The notes under the pieces: generated by a model
Seen by the model: the letters and a program-made list of their open reading frames with translations, nothing else
The model's database searches: none
What the model was told of the DNA's origin: nothing
Position numbers and translations under genes: made by a program
Part shown: positions 1 through 5,949 of the stretch, in pieces
Layout: the number at the start of each line of letters is the position of its first letter
Position numbering within the stretch: position 1 is the stretch's first letter
Assembly (NCBI GenBank): GCA_003564735.1
Contig: PXEK01000019.1
Span: 1-6,473 of the forward strand
Direction of reading: 5' to 3'
Source: Cryomorphaceae bacterium
GTDB lineage: Bacteria; Bacteroidota; Bacteroidia; Flavobacteriales_G; Salibacteraceae
Length of the DNA: 6,473 nt

Positions 1-135
1 GTCGCTTACGGGCAGGGTTTTTACGCGCAAATTGGTGCCGCCAAACTCTTGACTTACGACAACGAAAGGCCAACAGAGAAGGAAAAACAAAAAAGCACCT
101 CGCAAACTCCTCACATTCAACATCGGGCGAATTAA
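1..135 (+). CDS. 3' end of an unrecognised gene (C-terminal 44 residues)
   Basis: Frame 1 is open from the window edge to a TAA at 133-135 and encodes 44 residues; the start lies outside the window. The first 20 residues (VAYGQGFYAQIGAAKLLTYD) look like part of a folded domain, rich in small and aromatic residues. They are followed by a hydrophilic tail rich in K, E, Q, T and S that ends in HRAN. I do not recognise the family and assign no function. The gene converges on the yhhQ-type gene, whose stop is 80 bp away. No other long reading frame competes on either strand here, and the folded-looking start followed by a polar tail is typical of a genuine C-terminus. It could still be chance read-through, since only 135 nt are visible. 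Confidence 0.55.
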   Translation, partial: VAYGQGFYAQIGAAKLLTYDNERPTEKEKQKSTSQTPHIQHRAN

Positions 136-214
136 CTCATTAACCGTCACACTACGACTTTTTAATACGAATTTAGGGGTAAATTATTTTTGTGAGACTC
201 GTGTTAATAGTGGT

Positions 215-892
215 TTATTGAATTTCCTCACCGGGTTGGAGTTTAAAGTATTTTTTTATTCCCCAAACGGCGGCATAAAGAACGGGTGTATCTGCCGCGG
301 CTACGAGTACTTTGAACACCCAACCGTTCAAGATCAAAATGCCCATTTCAGTGATTTCCATACGTCCCCAAAATAAAACGGCTACCACCAGTGTGGTATC
401 GGTAAGTTGAGAAAGAACGGTTGAGAAGTTGTTTCTCAACCACAGGTGTTTACCCTTAGTGAGCCGCTTCCAAAAGTGAAAAAGGCGAACATCAACAAAT
501 TGTGCTGCGAGGTAGGCCAGCATTGAGGAAAAAATCACTCGGCCGCTGCTTTTAAAAACCGTTTCGTACTCTTGGTCGCTAACGGGCGAATCATCAATAG
601 CGGGGAATTGGTGACCCAGCCACAAAATGCCCAAAACGAAAACAGCGGCTAAAAATCCTGCGAATACTGCGCGTTGGGTTTTTTTTTGACCGTATATTTC
701 AGATAAAATATCCGTGATTAAAAAAGTAATGGGGTAGGGTAAAACGCCCGCAGATATTTTGAAAGTGTGAAAGCCCAAATCAACAGATACAAATTTATTG
801 GCTATGAGGTTGGTGGTAACCAAGGCGGCCACAAAAAGTGCGCTCAGGCAAGAGTAGAATAGGGCTGCATCTTTGATTTTTTTGTTATTCAT
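215..892 (-). CDS. yhhQ: Queuosine precursor transporter (YhhQ/QPTR, VUT family)
   Basis: This 225-residue polytopic inner-membrane protein matches the YhhQ (DUF165, VUT) family, whose E. coli member imports the queuosine precursors preQ0/preQ1 used to modify the wobble base of tRNAs with GUN anticodons. Family signatures are visible: NLIANKF at 28-34 at the end of the first membrane segment, PITFLITDILSEIYG at 54-68, the AQFVDVRLFHFWK stretch at 130-142, the RNNFSTVLSQLTDT region at 153-166, and a last helix containing VLVAAADTPVLYA (195-207). About six hydrophobic segments are apparent and the length is normal. The ATG at 892 overlaps the 3' end of tilS by 8 bp, which suggests translational coupling as the last gene of a GNAT-tilS-yhhQ unit. 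Substrate identity is inferred from the family. No queuosine biosynthesis gene is in the window, so preQ0, preQ1 or queuine are all possible. Confidence 0.9.
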   Translation of the reverse strand: MNNKKIKDAALFYSCLSALFVAALVTTNLIANKFVSVDLGFHTFKISAGVLPYPITFLITDILSEIYGQKKTQRAVFAGFLAAVFVLGILWLGHQFPAIDDSPVSDQEYETVFKSSGRVIFSSMLAYLAAQFVDVRLFHFWKRLTKGKHLWLRNNFSTVLSQLTDTTLVVAVLFWGRMEITEMGILILNGWVFKVLVAAADTPVLYAAVWGIKKYFKLQPGEEIQ

Positions 893-2213
893 TTATTTGC
901 TGAATCACGTAAACGGTTTTGGTTTCTGAAGTGATTTTAAAACGGTCGCTAATGCGCATGCCAAAAACCCAAACAATTTCGCCCGCACTTTCCACAACCG
1001 GTATTTGAGACTTTTTGTTTTGCGGTATTTTCTCATCTATAAAATAGTCGCTCAGCAGTTTACTCCCCTTCATGCCTAAAGGTACAAAACGGTCTCCTTT
1101 TTTTGGGAAGCGCAGCAATAGCGGGAATTTTAGTTTGTCATAATCCAACTGTGCCGTGTTTGCATCCTTCTCCATTTCATATTCCCCGGCGTTAAAAACC
1201 GACGTTGAAATTTTCAAGGGTTGTTCGATTACCGTTGCCCTGCCGGGAAGTTGGGCAGAGCCTTTTCTTAGAGTCTCAATACCGCTGATGAAGGCTTTAT
1301 CTCGATCGACGGTCAATTGGTAATTCCCCGAGAAAAATTGTTTTCCGGGGTGGTTTCGAAAAACGGCATTTGATATTTGTTCGATTTGGTTCCGATTAAA
1401 GCCATAGGGGTTGAGAATGTGAAAAAGAATGAAGCCGGCATTAGAGTTAGTCCTCAGGTGCTTAAGGTTCATGGAGGTTATGCCGTTTTCTTCGCTTTTT
1501 ATTTCATTGATGGTGTTGTTGAGAACATCTTCGATAAAGCGATGAGCTTGGTCGAGGTTCTGAAAGTTATCATGAAAGATTTGCTCAAAGGTTTCGCTTG
1601 TTTTTTTCAGAACCGGAATTACCTCTGCTCGGAGTTTATTGCGCAAGTACTTGGTGTTTTCGTTTGAGCTGTCTTCACGCCACGTGTACCCCGAACTGCG
1701 AGCGTATTTTAATATTTCATTACGCGAGGCAAAAAGCAAGGGTCGCACGATGGGGTGGTTTTTGGGTTCGATTCCAGTGAGTCCTTTAAGGCCGGTACCG
1801 CGCAGCAAGTTGATGAAAAAAGTTTCAATGTTGTCATCGTGGTGAGTGGCTATGGCGGTGAAGTCAAAGTTATTTTTGGTGCGTAGTTCCTCAAACCACT
1901 CAAAACGCAATTCGCGTGCGGCCATTTGGATTGAAATGCCCTGTTCCCCGGCAACTTTTTCGGTGTCAAAGAATTTTTTGAAGTGGGGAACTTTGTAGTT
2001 TTGGGCCAGCGACTCCACAAAAATATCGTCGGCGTCGCTTTCACTGCCCCTCAAGCCAAAGTTACAATGTGCAATAGCAAACGTGTAGCCGGCTGTATGT
2101 AAAAGTTCACAAAGGGTTACAGAGTCTAAGCCACCACTGACGCCAACCAAAATACGGTGATTTTTTTGAAACAGCTTTTGACTTTGAATGTACTTTATGA
2201 AGGCTTCTTCCAT
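885..2213 (-). CDS. tilS: tRNA(Ile)-lysidine synthetase TilS
   Basis: This cytoplasmic ATP-dependent ligase joins lysine to C34 of the CAU-anticodon tRNA-Ile, giving lysidine, so that the tRNA reads AUA and accepts isoleucine; it is normally essential. The 442-residue length is typical of the full-length form. Visible elements are the N-type ATP-pyrophosphatase PP-loop SGGLDS (26-31), HCNFGLRG (49-56) followed by the SESDAD stretch, ATHHDDNIETFF (122-133) with NLLRGTGLKGL after it, and the WREDSSN...YLRNKLR segment typical of TilS. The C-terminal TilS domain contains RFPKKGDRFVPLGMKG and the LLSDYFIDEKIP segment, at about 368-400. The ATG at 2213 lies 6 nt after the stop of the GNAT gene, with an AAAAAGG tract upstream that could act as a weak ribosome site. 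The stop (885-887) lies inside the start region of yhhQ. Nothing essential seems missing. Confidence 0.97.
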   Translation of the reverse strand: MEEAFIKYIQSQKLFQKNHRILVGVSGGLDSVTLCELLHTAGYTFAIAHCNFGLRGSESDADDIFVESLAQNYKVPHFKKFFDTEKVAGEQGISIQMAARELRFEWFEELRTKNNFDFTAIATHHDDNIETFFINLLRGTGLKGLTGIEPKNHPIVRPLLFASRNEILKYARSSGYTWREDSSNENTKYLRNKLRAEVIPVLKKTSETFEQIFHDNFQNLDQAHRFIEDVLNNTINEIKSEENGITSMNLKHLRTNSNAGFILFHILNPYGFNRNQIEQISNAVFRNHPGKQFFSGNYQLTVDRDKAFISGIETLRKGSAQLPGRATVIEQPLKISTSVFNAGEYEMEKDANTAQLDYDKLKFPLLLRFPKKGDRFVPLGMKGSKLLSDYFIDEKIPQNKKSQIPVVESAGEIVWVFGMRISDRFKITSETKTVYVIQQINE

Positions 2214-2219
2214 ATTCGA

Positions 2220-3164
2220 TTACCTTTTTATCAGTTTAAAAAGCGGGTGATTGGCTTTTGTAATTCTGTGGTAGGGTATTTGTTCGGTTCCGAATGCACT
2301 AAAAAACGAGGCTATAGACTCTATCATGCTGCCTTCAAAATCAAAAACCTTAAATCCCGATTTCGCGGCGTACTCTATGGCGTGCCACATCACTAAGGTA
2401 GCAGCTTCAGTGTTTTTAAAGTCGGGGTTGGTGCCTCCCGCTAAATAGTAAACGTTATGTTCATCAAAAACCAAGTAAACTGCCGATTGCTTTTGACCTT
2501 TTTCATCTTCGGCAATAAATATTTTGCGTGCATTGTTTTTTGAGCAGGCCGTTTCCAGTTTTTGAAATAGTGATTTGGTGTGCGGCGGTGCGCTGTCTTT
2601 TCGTTGGAATGTTTGGGTGTGTAAGTTGTAAAACGACTCAAAATCTTTACTTTCAACAACCGTAATACCGAAGCGGTCACGTGCTTTTTTAACGGCTTTT
2701 CGAACGGAGGGGTTGAGGTTATTCCAAAGTTCACCAACTTCCTTTGTTGTGTTTAACCGGTAGGTGTACCTTGTGGTTTGTGAAAAGCCGCGCGAATATA
2801 AGGGTTGCCAGTTGGTTAGTTCGGGGTGCAGATTGACATCCAAATAATCGAATGCGGGCAGCTTTTTTATGAGCGCTTCAATGGTCTTTTTCTCGAACGA
2901 CCTTTTAGTGGCGGGTTTTTGTTCAGGCGGGTAGTTGATGATCATACCGTGATAAGGGGTGAGGGGCGGCGTTAAAATTCTGTTGAAAAGGTATTTGCTT
3001 GAACGTTGATACACCCAAGCGGCGTGAAAGTCATCTCCTTTATAAATTGTGGCGGATTCCCAATCGTTTTCACAAACTGCGTCGAGCCACCAAGGTGTGA
3101 AAAACACCGGGATTTGGTTTTTGCTATTTTCACAAAATCTCAAGTACGCCTGTTTGTCATTCAT
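2220..3164 (-). CDS. FemAB/BioF2-like GNAT-family acyltransferase
   Basis: This 314-residue cytoplasmic protein, without signal peptide or membrane segments, resembles Bacteroidota GNAT proteins of the Acetyltransf_6 / peptidoglycan-bridge (FemAB-like) type. The N-terminal half has the characteristic IPVFFTPWWLDAVC (18-31) and the PLTPYHGM segment (67-74). The C-terminal GNAT-like half contains NPSVRKAVKKARDRFGI (151-167), the TFQRKDSAPP stretch (185-194), a central strand pair (IFIAEDEKGQKQSAVYLVFD), YYLAGGTNPDFKN (239-251), and FDFEGSMIESIASFFSAFG (274-292), which closely matches the end motif I recall for this family. Family members transfer acyl or aminoacyl groups, but the donor and acceptor here are unknown; a role in cell-envelope or polysaccharide modification is only a guess. 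It is the first gene of the inferred unit with tilS (6 nt downstream) and yhhQ, and a TAnnTTTG box lies 65-72 nt upstream of its ATG. No strong Shine-Dalgarno sequence precedes the start. Confidence 0.8.
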   Translation of the reverse strand: MNDKQAYLRFCENSKNQIPVFFTPWWLDAVCENDWESATIYKGDDFHAAWVYQRSSKYLFNRILTPPLTPYHGMIINYPPEQKPATKRSFEKKTIEALIKKLPAFDYLDVNLHPELTNWQPLYSRGFSQTTRYTYRLNTTKEVGELWNNLNPSVRKAVKKARDRFGITVVESKDFESFYNLHTQTFQRKDSAPPHTKSLFQKLETACSKNNARKIFIAEDEKGQKQSAVYLVFDEHNVYYLAGGTNPDFKNTEAATLVMWHAIEYAAKSGFKVFDFEGSMIESIASFFSAFGTEQIPYHRITKANHPLFKLIKR

Positions 3165-3228
3165 TTACCCAATTCAACAGTTTCAATAACGAGCCACGCG
3201 GAAATATTACGTTTAGCCGATTATTGTG

Positions 3229-3236
3229 CAAATATA
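3229..3236 (-). promoter_or_regulatory. Candidate Bacteroidota promoter -7 box for the GNAT-tilS-yhhQ unit
   Basis: Read on the minus strand the octamer is TATATTTG, an exact match to the Bacteroidota TAnnTTTG -7 element. Transcription would start near 3222, giving a leader of roughly 58 nt before the ATG at 3164. The nearest TTG (-33-like) triplet is 24 nt upstream at 3261-3263, slightly longer than usual and within the last codons of the small membrane-protein gene. The 90-bp gap between that gene and the GNAT gene supports a separate transcription start. Assigned by motif and position only. Confidence 0.5.
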
Positions 3237-3254
3237 GCGACGCGAAGGAAACAC

Positions 3255-3368
3255 TCACCACAACAACGAAAGAAGGAAGTAAAGTATAATTTGGAGAGCC
3301 AAAAATCCTAAAACGAAGAAATATAAATTACGCCAAGACTTAAAAAAGGGAGGTTTATCGTTATTCAT
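3255..3368 (-). CDS. Small single-pass membrane protein, 37 residues
   Basis: An ATG at 3368-3366 opens a 37-codon frame ending in TGA at 3257-3255. The start is 9 nt downstream of the SPOR gene stop, so the two are probably co-transcribed and perhaps translationally coupled. Residues 1-14 are polar with three positive charges (K5, K10, R13) and the motif KPPFFKSWRNLYFF (5-18). Residues 15-37 are almost wholly hydrophobic (LGFLALQIILYFLLSLLW at the end), long enough for one membrane helix. The positive-inside rule predicts N-in, C-out topology. From memory, very short proteins with a similar FFKxW-plus-helix layout occur next to sodium:solute symporter genes in other Bacteroidota; no symporter is visible here, so this link is tentative. 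The composition is strongly non-random for so short a frame, and the gene fills an otherwise empty 213-bp gap. Function unknown. Confidence 0.78.
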   Translation of the reverse strand: MNNDKPPFFKSWRNLYFFVLGFLALQIILYFLLSLLW

Positions 3369-3377
3369 CTGAGGGCA

Positions 3378-4424
3378 TTAAAATCCAACTCTTTCCTCAC
3401 CGCTCATTGTGACTACAAAAGCATCGGGGAAGCCGTTTTGTTTCAGTGTGTTCATGCGTTCAATGGCTTTGTTGCGGTCATTGAATCTTCCGCTTAATAC
3501 ACGTTTGAAGTCTGATCCTTGAGCAACAATTTGGTCGGGAACTTCACTGAAAGCGGTTTCGTCGTACCAATCGTGAAAAGCACCCAGTTGAACACTGTAG
3601 TACTCGCTTTGCGGTATTTTTGGCTTTTTGTCGGCTTTCTTTGTTTTGGGTTGATCATTTGCTTCCGAATGGGTTGCTCCTTGATCCTCTTTTACACGAT
3701 CCTTATTCGGTTTTTGCTCATCATCAGATGCTGCTAGGGCGATCATCACTTGCTCCCGCTCTTCCTCTATTTGTTGTTTTTGAAGTGCCGCTAAAGAGTC
3801 CATTTTTTTTGCGGATTCTCGGCTGTAAACATCATCGGGTTTGGCGTCTAAGGCTAGCTCGTAAAAGTTTTTGGCGTATTCGAACTCTTCCAGCATGGCA
3901 AGTGCATCACCGTTTTCAACTGCATTTTGATGTACTTTATCAAGTCGTGATTCTAATTTTTTATAATTTTTCTCCAAATTAATTAGCGCTGAATCTATTT
4001 TTTCCACTTTGTAGGCTCTGCTTTCCGGTTCAAAAATCATTTGACCTTTAAAAATGTAATTAGCCTCCTGATTGTTCTTTATAGGTATAAATTCAATATA
4101 TAAATCTTGATATTCGTAGTCTTTTTCAAAAGGGAAGTTTCGTGTTTGAAAGATAATTTCTTTTGTGAGGTAGCCCTTTTTCTTGGCGAAAAGTGAATAC
4201 ACTCCACCTCCTTCGGAAATTATGAAGCTGAACCGACCATTTTTTGATTCGGTTTTCGAAATTTCTTCTCCGTTTTTAATGAGCTCAAAGGTTACATTTT
4301 TAACGCGTTTATCTTTTTCAAACGCCTCTACAAAAATTTCTAACTTGCGTTTATCTTTTTCTTGTGCATTTGTAAAACTGAATGGAAGAATAAGACCAAG
4401 GAAGCATAGTGTAAGTAGTTTCAT
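3378..4424 (-). CDS. Secreted SPOR-domain protein with N-terminal beta-sandwich-like domain
   Basis: This 348-residue exported protein starts with a Sec signal peptide (residues 1-20: K2, hydrophobic core, then TNA before Q21). C7 lies inside the hydrophobic core and is not followed by a mature N-terminus, so it is not an obvious lipoprotein. Residues about 26-115 look like a carboxypeptidase-regulatory or PEGA-like beta domain (KLEIFVEAFEKDKRVKNVTF, then GRFSFIISEGGGVYSLFAKK). Residues 140-205 are helical with one TPR-like unit (LEEFEYAKNFYELALDAKPD, 178-197). A K/E/Q/D-rich linker follows (about 215-272), then a C-terminal SPOR domain opening YYSVQLGAF (275-283) and including FKRVLSGRFNDRNKAIERMN (306-325). 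SPOR domains bind denuded septal peptidoglycan, so a periplasmic, cell-wall-associated role is likely. The exact function is unknown. It is first in a unit with the small membrane protein and has its own promoter and a leader palindrome. Confidence 0.85.
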   Translation of the reverse strand: MKLLTLCFLGLILPFSFTNAQEKDKRKLEIFVEAFEKDKRVKNVTFELIKNGEEISKTESKNGRFSFIISEGGGVYSLFAKKKGYLTKEIIFQTRNFPFEKDYEYQDLYIEFIPIKNNQEANYIFKGQMIFEPESRAYKVEKIDSALINLEKNYKKLESRLDKVHQNAVENGDALAMLEEFEYAKNFYELALDAKPDDVYSRESAKKMDSLAALQKQQIEEEREQVMIALAASDDEQKPNKDRVKEDQGATHSEANDQPKTKKADKKPKIPQSEYYSVQLGAFHDWYDETAFSEVPDQIVAQGSDFKRVLSGRFNDRNKAIERMNTLKQNGFPDAFVVTMSGEERVGF

Positions 4425-4434
4425 ACCTGTTAGG

Positions 4435-4452
4435 TTTAAAAGCGCTTTTAAA
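4435..4452. repeat. Perfect 18-bp palindrome in the SPOR gene leader
   Basis: The sequence TTTAAAAGCGCTTTTAAA is exactly self-complementary with no spacer. It lies between the predicted -7 box (4462-4469) and the ATG (4424), within about +4 to +22 of the expected transcript. A spacer-free symmetric site suits a dimeric DNA-binding repressor better than an RNA hairpin, which needs a loop; an RNA stem with AGCGCT opened as a loop is still possible. No T-run placed as in a terminator follows on the transcript (minus) strand. Confidence 0.6.
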
Positions 4453-4461
4453 TTTTTTTGT

Positions 4462-4494
4462 CAAAATTATTTAGCAAAAAATAAGCGAACGCAA
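4462..4494 (-). promoter_or_regulatory. Candidate Bacteroidota promoter for the SPOR - small membrane protein unit
   Basis: On the minus strand TAATTTTG (4469-4462) exactly matches the TAnnTTTG -7 element. A TTG (4494-4492) in ACTTGCG lies 22 nt upstream, within the spacing usually described for the -33 element. The expected start near 4456 gives a leader of about 32 nt that contains the 18-bp palindrome. The surrounding 140-bp gap (4425-4564) is very AT-rich, and I see no GC-rich terminator for the upstream methyltransferase gene in it. Motif-based prediction. Confidence 0.6.
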
Positions 4495-4564
4495 GTTATA
4501 AAATAGTTTTGTATTAATCGATAATCTAATGCGTTAAGAAAATACTAATATCTAATTTAAAATA

Positions 4565-5767
4565 TTATTTTGTTTTTCGGTAAATTGATTTGTGTTTATT
4601 CGGTTTTGGTCTGCTTTTTCGTGACCCCTCATATATCTCGAATAAATGTAGTTTGCTTTCAATAGGTCCGTTGAACAGTTTTATTTTCTTTAACGGTTTT
4701 AGACCCACATTTTTCATCCCTTCTTCAGAACCCGAAAAAACCGCGGCTTTATTTCCCGAAAATTTATGCTTGAGCATATTACCTATTTCCCGGTAAACCC
4801 ATGGTAAGTTTTTAGCTGTAAGTCTTTTGCCGTAGGGCGGATTGGTCAATAAAAACTTTTTGCCGGGTGCGGGCTCCAGACTTTTGAAGTCATTGTTTTT
4901 TAACTCGAGTTTATTGAGCGGCATACCTAATTTAATCCAGTGTTTTCTGGTAGTTTCCACCGCACCGCGGTAGTGGTCGCCGGCGTAAAAGTTACATTCG
5001 AGCGGAATTTCATTTTCGCGGTACTCGTCAATGAGTTCGTACCACAGCTTGGCATTGTAGCCCTTGAAGTTTTTCAAGCAAAAGTATTTACGTGTGGCGT
5101 TGGGCGCTTTGTTGGTAGCCATAATAGCTGCTTCGGTGATGAGTGTTCCCGAACCGCAAAAGGGGTCGTAAAGGTCTGTTTTCATATCCCATCCGGCCAG
5201 TTTCAAAATTCCGGCAGCCAGTGATTCGTTGAGGGGCGCTTCGAGTCCGCTCATTCGATATCCTCTTTGATTTAAGGGATTGCCGCCGGCATCGAGCGAT
5301 AATGTTACTTGTTTATCGCGCAATAACAACTGCACTAAAATGTCGGGATTGTCTTTTTGTACGTTGGGACGTTCTTTGAATTGTTTTAAGAATCTGTCGG
5401 CAATGGCGTCTTTTACGCGCAGCGCCGGAAAGTTGGTGTTCTTGACGTAATCAGCGTAAACTACGCCTTTAATGGCAAAGGTTTTATCTAACGAAAAAAG
5501 TTTTTCCCAGGCGATGTCCAGGGTCTTTTGATACAAATCGTCCATAGAGTTGATTTCGAACTCCGCAACGGTGACCAAAATGTTCATTGCCGTTTGTGAC
5601 TTTAAGCAACAGCGGTAAAGCAGCTCCCGGTTTCCGTTAAATTTTACGCCTCTGGTAATAATTTTGGGTTCAATTGCCCCGCAAACGGTGACTTCGTCGG
5701 CGAGTACTTCTTCCAACCCCGCGTGGGTTTTAATCACAATTTCAAATTCATCGCTATTTTGCAACAT
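4565..5767 (-). CDS. rlmL: THUMP-domain SAM-dependent RNA methyltransferase (RlmL-type)
   Basis: This 400-residue enzyme has the THUMP plus UPF0020 Rossmann layout of the N-terminal half of E. coli RlmKL, which methylates N2 of G2445 in 23S rRNA. The N-terminal part (8-160: FEIVIKTHAGLEEVLADEV, then the THUMP region with FAIKGVVYADY and RVKDAIADRF) would bind RNA. The link has PLNQRGYR (164-171) and APLNESLAAGIL (177-188), both hallmarks of the family. The methyltransferase motif I is DPFCGSGTLITEAA (201-214) and the catalytic motif IV is TNPPYGKR (308-315). A very basic tail (382-400, many K and R) probably adds RNA affinity. There is no RlmK half, as expected for single-domain homologues of about 370-400 residues. 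The exact target base is inferred; m2G at another rRNA site or in tRNA cannot be excluded. It is divergent from tdh and upstream of the SPOR gene by 140 bp, so probably monocistronic. Confidence 0.9.
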   Translation of the reverse strand: MLQNSDEFEIVIKTHAGLEEVLADEVTVCGAIEPKIITRGVKFNGNRELLYRCCLKSQTAMNILVTVAEFEINSMDDLYQKTLDIAWEKLFSLDKTFAIKGVVYADYVKNTNFPALRVKDAIADRFLKQFKERPNVQKDNPDILVQLLLRDKQVTLSLDAGGNPLNQRGYRMSGLEAPLNESLAAGILKLAGWDMKTDLYDPFCGSGTLITEAAIMATNKAPNATRKYFCLKNFKGYNAKLWYELIDEYRENEIPLECNFYAGDHYRGAVETTRKHWIKLGMPLNKLELKNNDFKSLEPAPGKKFLLTNPPYGKRLTAKNLPWVYREIGNMLKHKFSGNKAAVFSGSEEGMKNVGLKPLKKIKLFNGPIESKLHLFEIYEGSRKSRPKPNKHKSIYRKTK

Positions 5768-5789
5768 AATGCACGTTCTTTAGTGGTTG

Positions 5790-5797
5790 CGAAGGTA
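5790..5797 (-). promoter_or_regulatory. Weak candidate -7 box for the methyltransferase gene
   Basis: On the minus strand the octamer reads TACCTTCG, one base off TAnnTTTG, in the context TTGTACCTTCGCAACC that resembles the common Bacteroidota TACCTTTGC form. The expected transcript start near 5783 would leave a short leader of about 16 nt before the ATG at 5767. No TTG triplet is found at the usual distance upstream, so the call is tentative. Confidence 0.35.
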
Positions 5798-5817
5798 CAA
5801 GTAATAAGTTTTGCAGA

Positions 5818-5897
5818 GCATCACGGGTGCGATATTGAATAGGAATTCAAAAATCCGTAATGTCATAAGCACCGGTAAGAAAAATTAACCGTGATGC
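5818..5897. repeat. 9-bp inverted repeat flanking a smaller inverted repeat in the divergent promoter gap
   Basis: GCATCACGG (5818-5826) and its exact reverse complement CCGTGATGC (5889-5897) are 62 bp apart in the 182-bp gap between the methyltransferase and tdh starts. Nested inside are GGTGC (5826-5830) with GCACC (5869-5873), which shares one base with the outer left arm, and TTGAAT (5835-5840) with ATTCAA (5845-5850). The right outer arm ends 24 bp before the tdh -7 box. It may be a pair of operator half-sites or chance. No small protein-coding gene is apparent in this gap. Confidence 0.35.
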
Positions 5898-5921
5898 AAG
5901 TAACGGTTTCGGCTAATCGGA

Positions 5922-5929
5922 TACTTTTG
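5922..5929 (+). promoter_or_regulatory. Bacteroidota promoter -7 box for tdh
   Basis: TACTTTTG exactly matches TAnnTTTG, in the context ATACTTTTGCGGCC commonly seen at promoters of this phylum. It lies 20 nt before the tdh ATG, so transcription would begin about 13-15 nt upstream of the start codon, giving a very short leader (GCCATCAAAGAGAAAAAT region). No clean TTG -33 element is present at the usual spacing. Confidence 0.6.
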
Positions 5930-5949
5930 CGGCCATCAAAGAGAAAAAT

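Noticed and set aside
136..214. Possible bidirectional terminator between the left-edge gene and yhhQ (ATTAAC at 131-136 and GTTAAT at 203-208, T-run near 158-163).
   Set aside because: The arms are short, AT-rich and over 60 nt apart, and no compact GC stem precedes the T-run.
1377..1845. Three overlapping plus-strand reading frames (96, 60 and 68 codons) opposite tilS.
   Set aside because: They lie wholly antisense to a well-supported tilS, their products show no recognisable motif, and they are frame shadows of its codon use.
3006..3311. A 101-codon plus-strand frame across the GNAT start and the gap beyond it.
   Set aside because: It is antisense to the GNAT gene and to the small membrane protein gene, and its product has no domain-like character.
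3377..3379. ATG overlapping the SPOR gene stop (TAATG) as a start for the small membrane protein.
   Set aside because: This frame ends after five codons (MPSDE, then a stop); the ATG at 3368-3366 is in the correct frame.
4504..4511. TAGTTTTG on the plus strand, another TAnnTTTG match.
   Set aside because: It points towards the 3' end of the convergent methyltransferase gene with no plus-strand gene downstream and no TTG at the -33 spacing; probably chance in an AT-rich gap.
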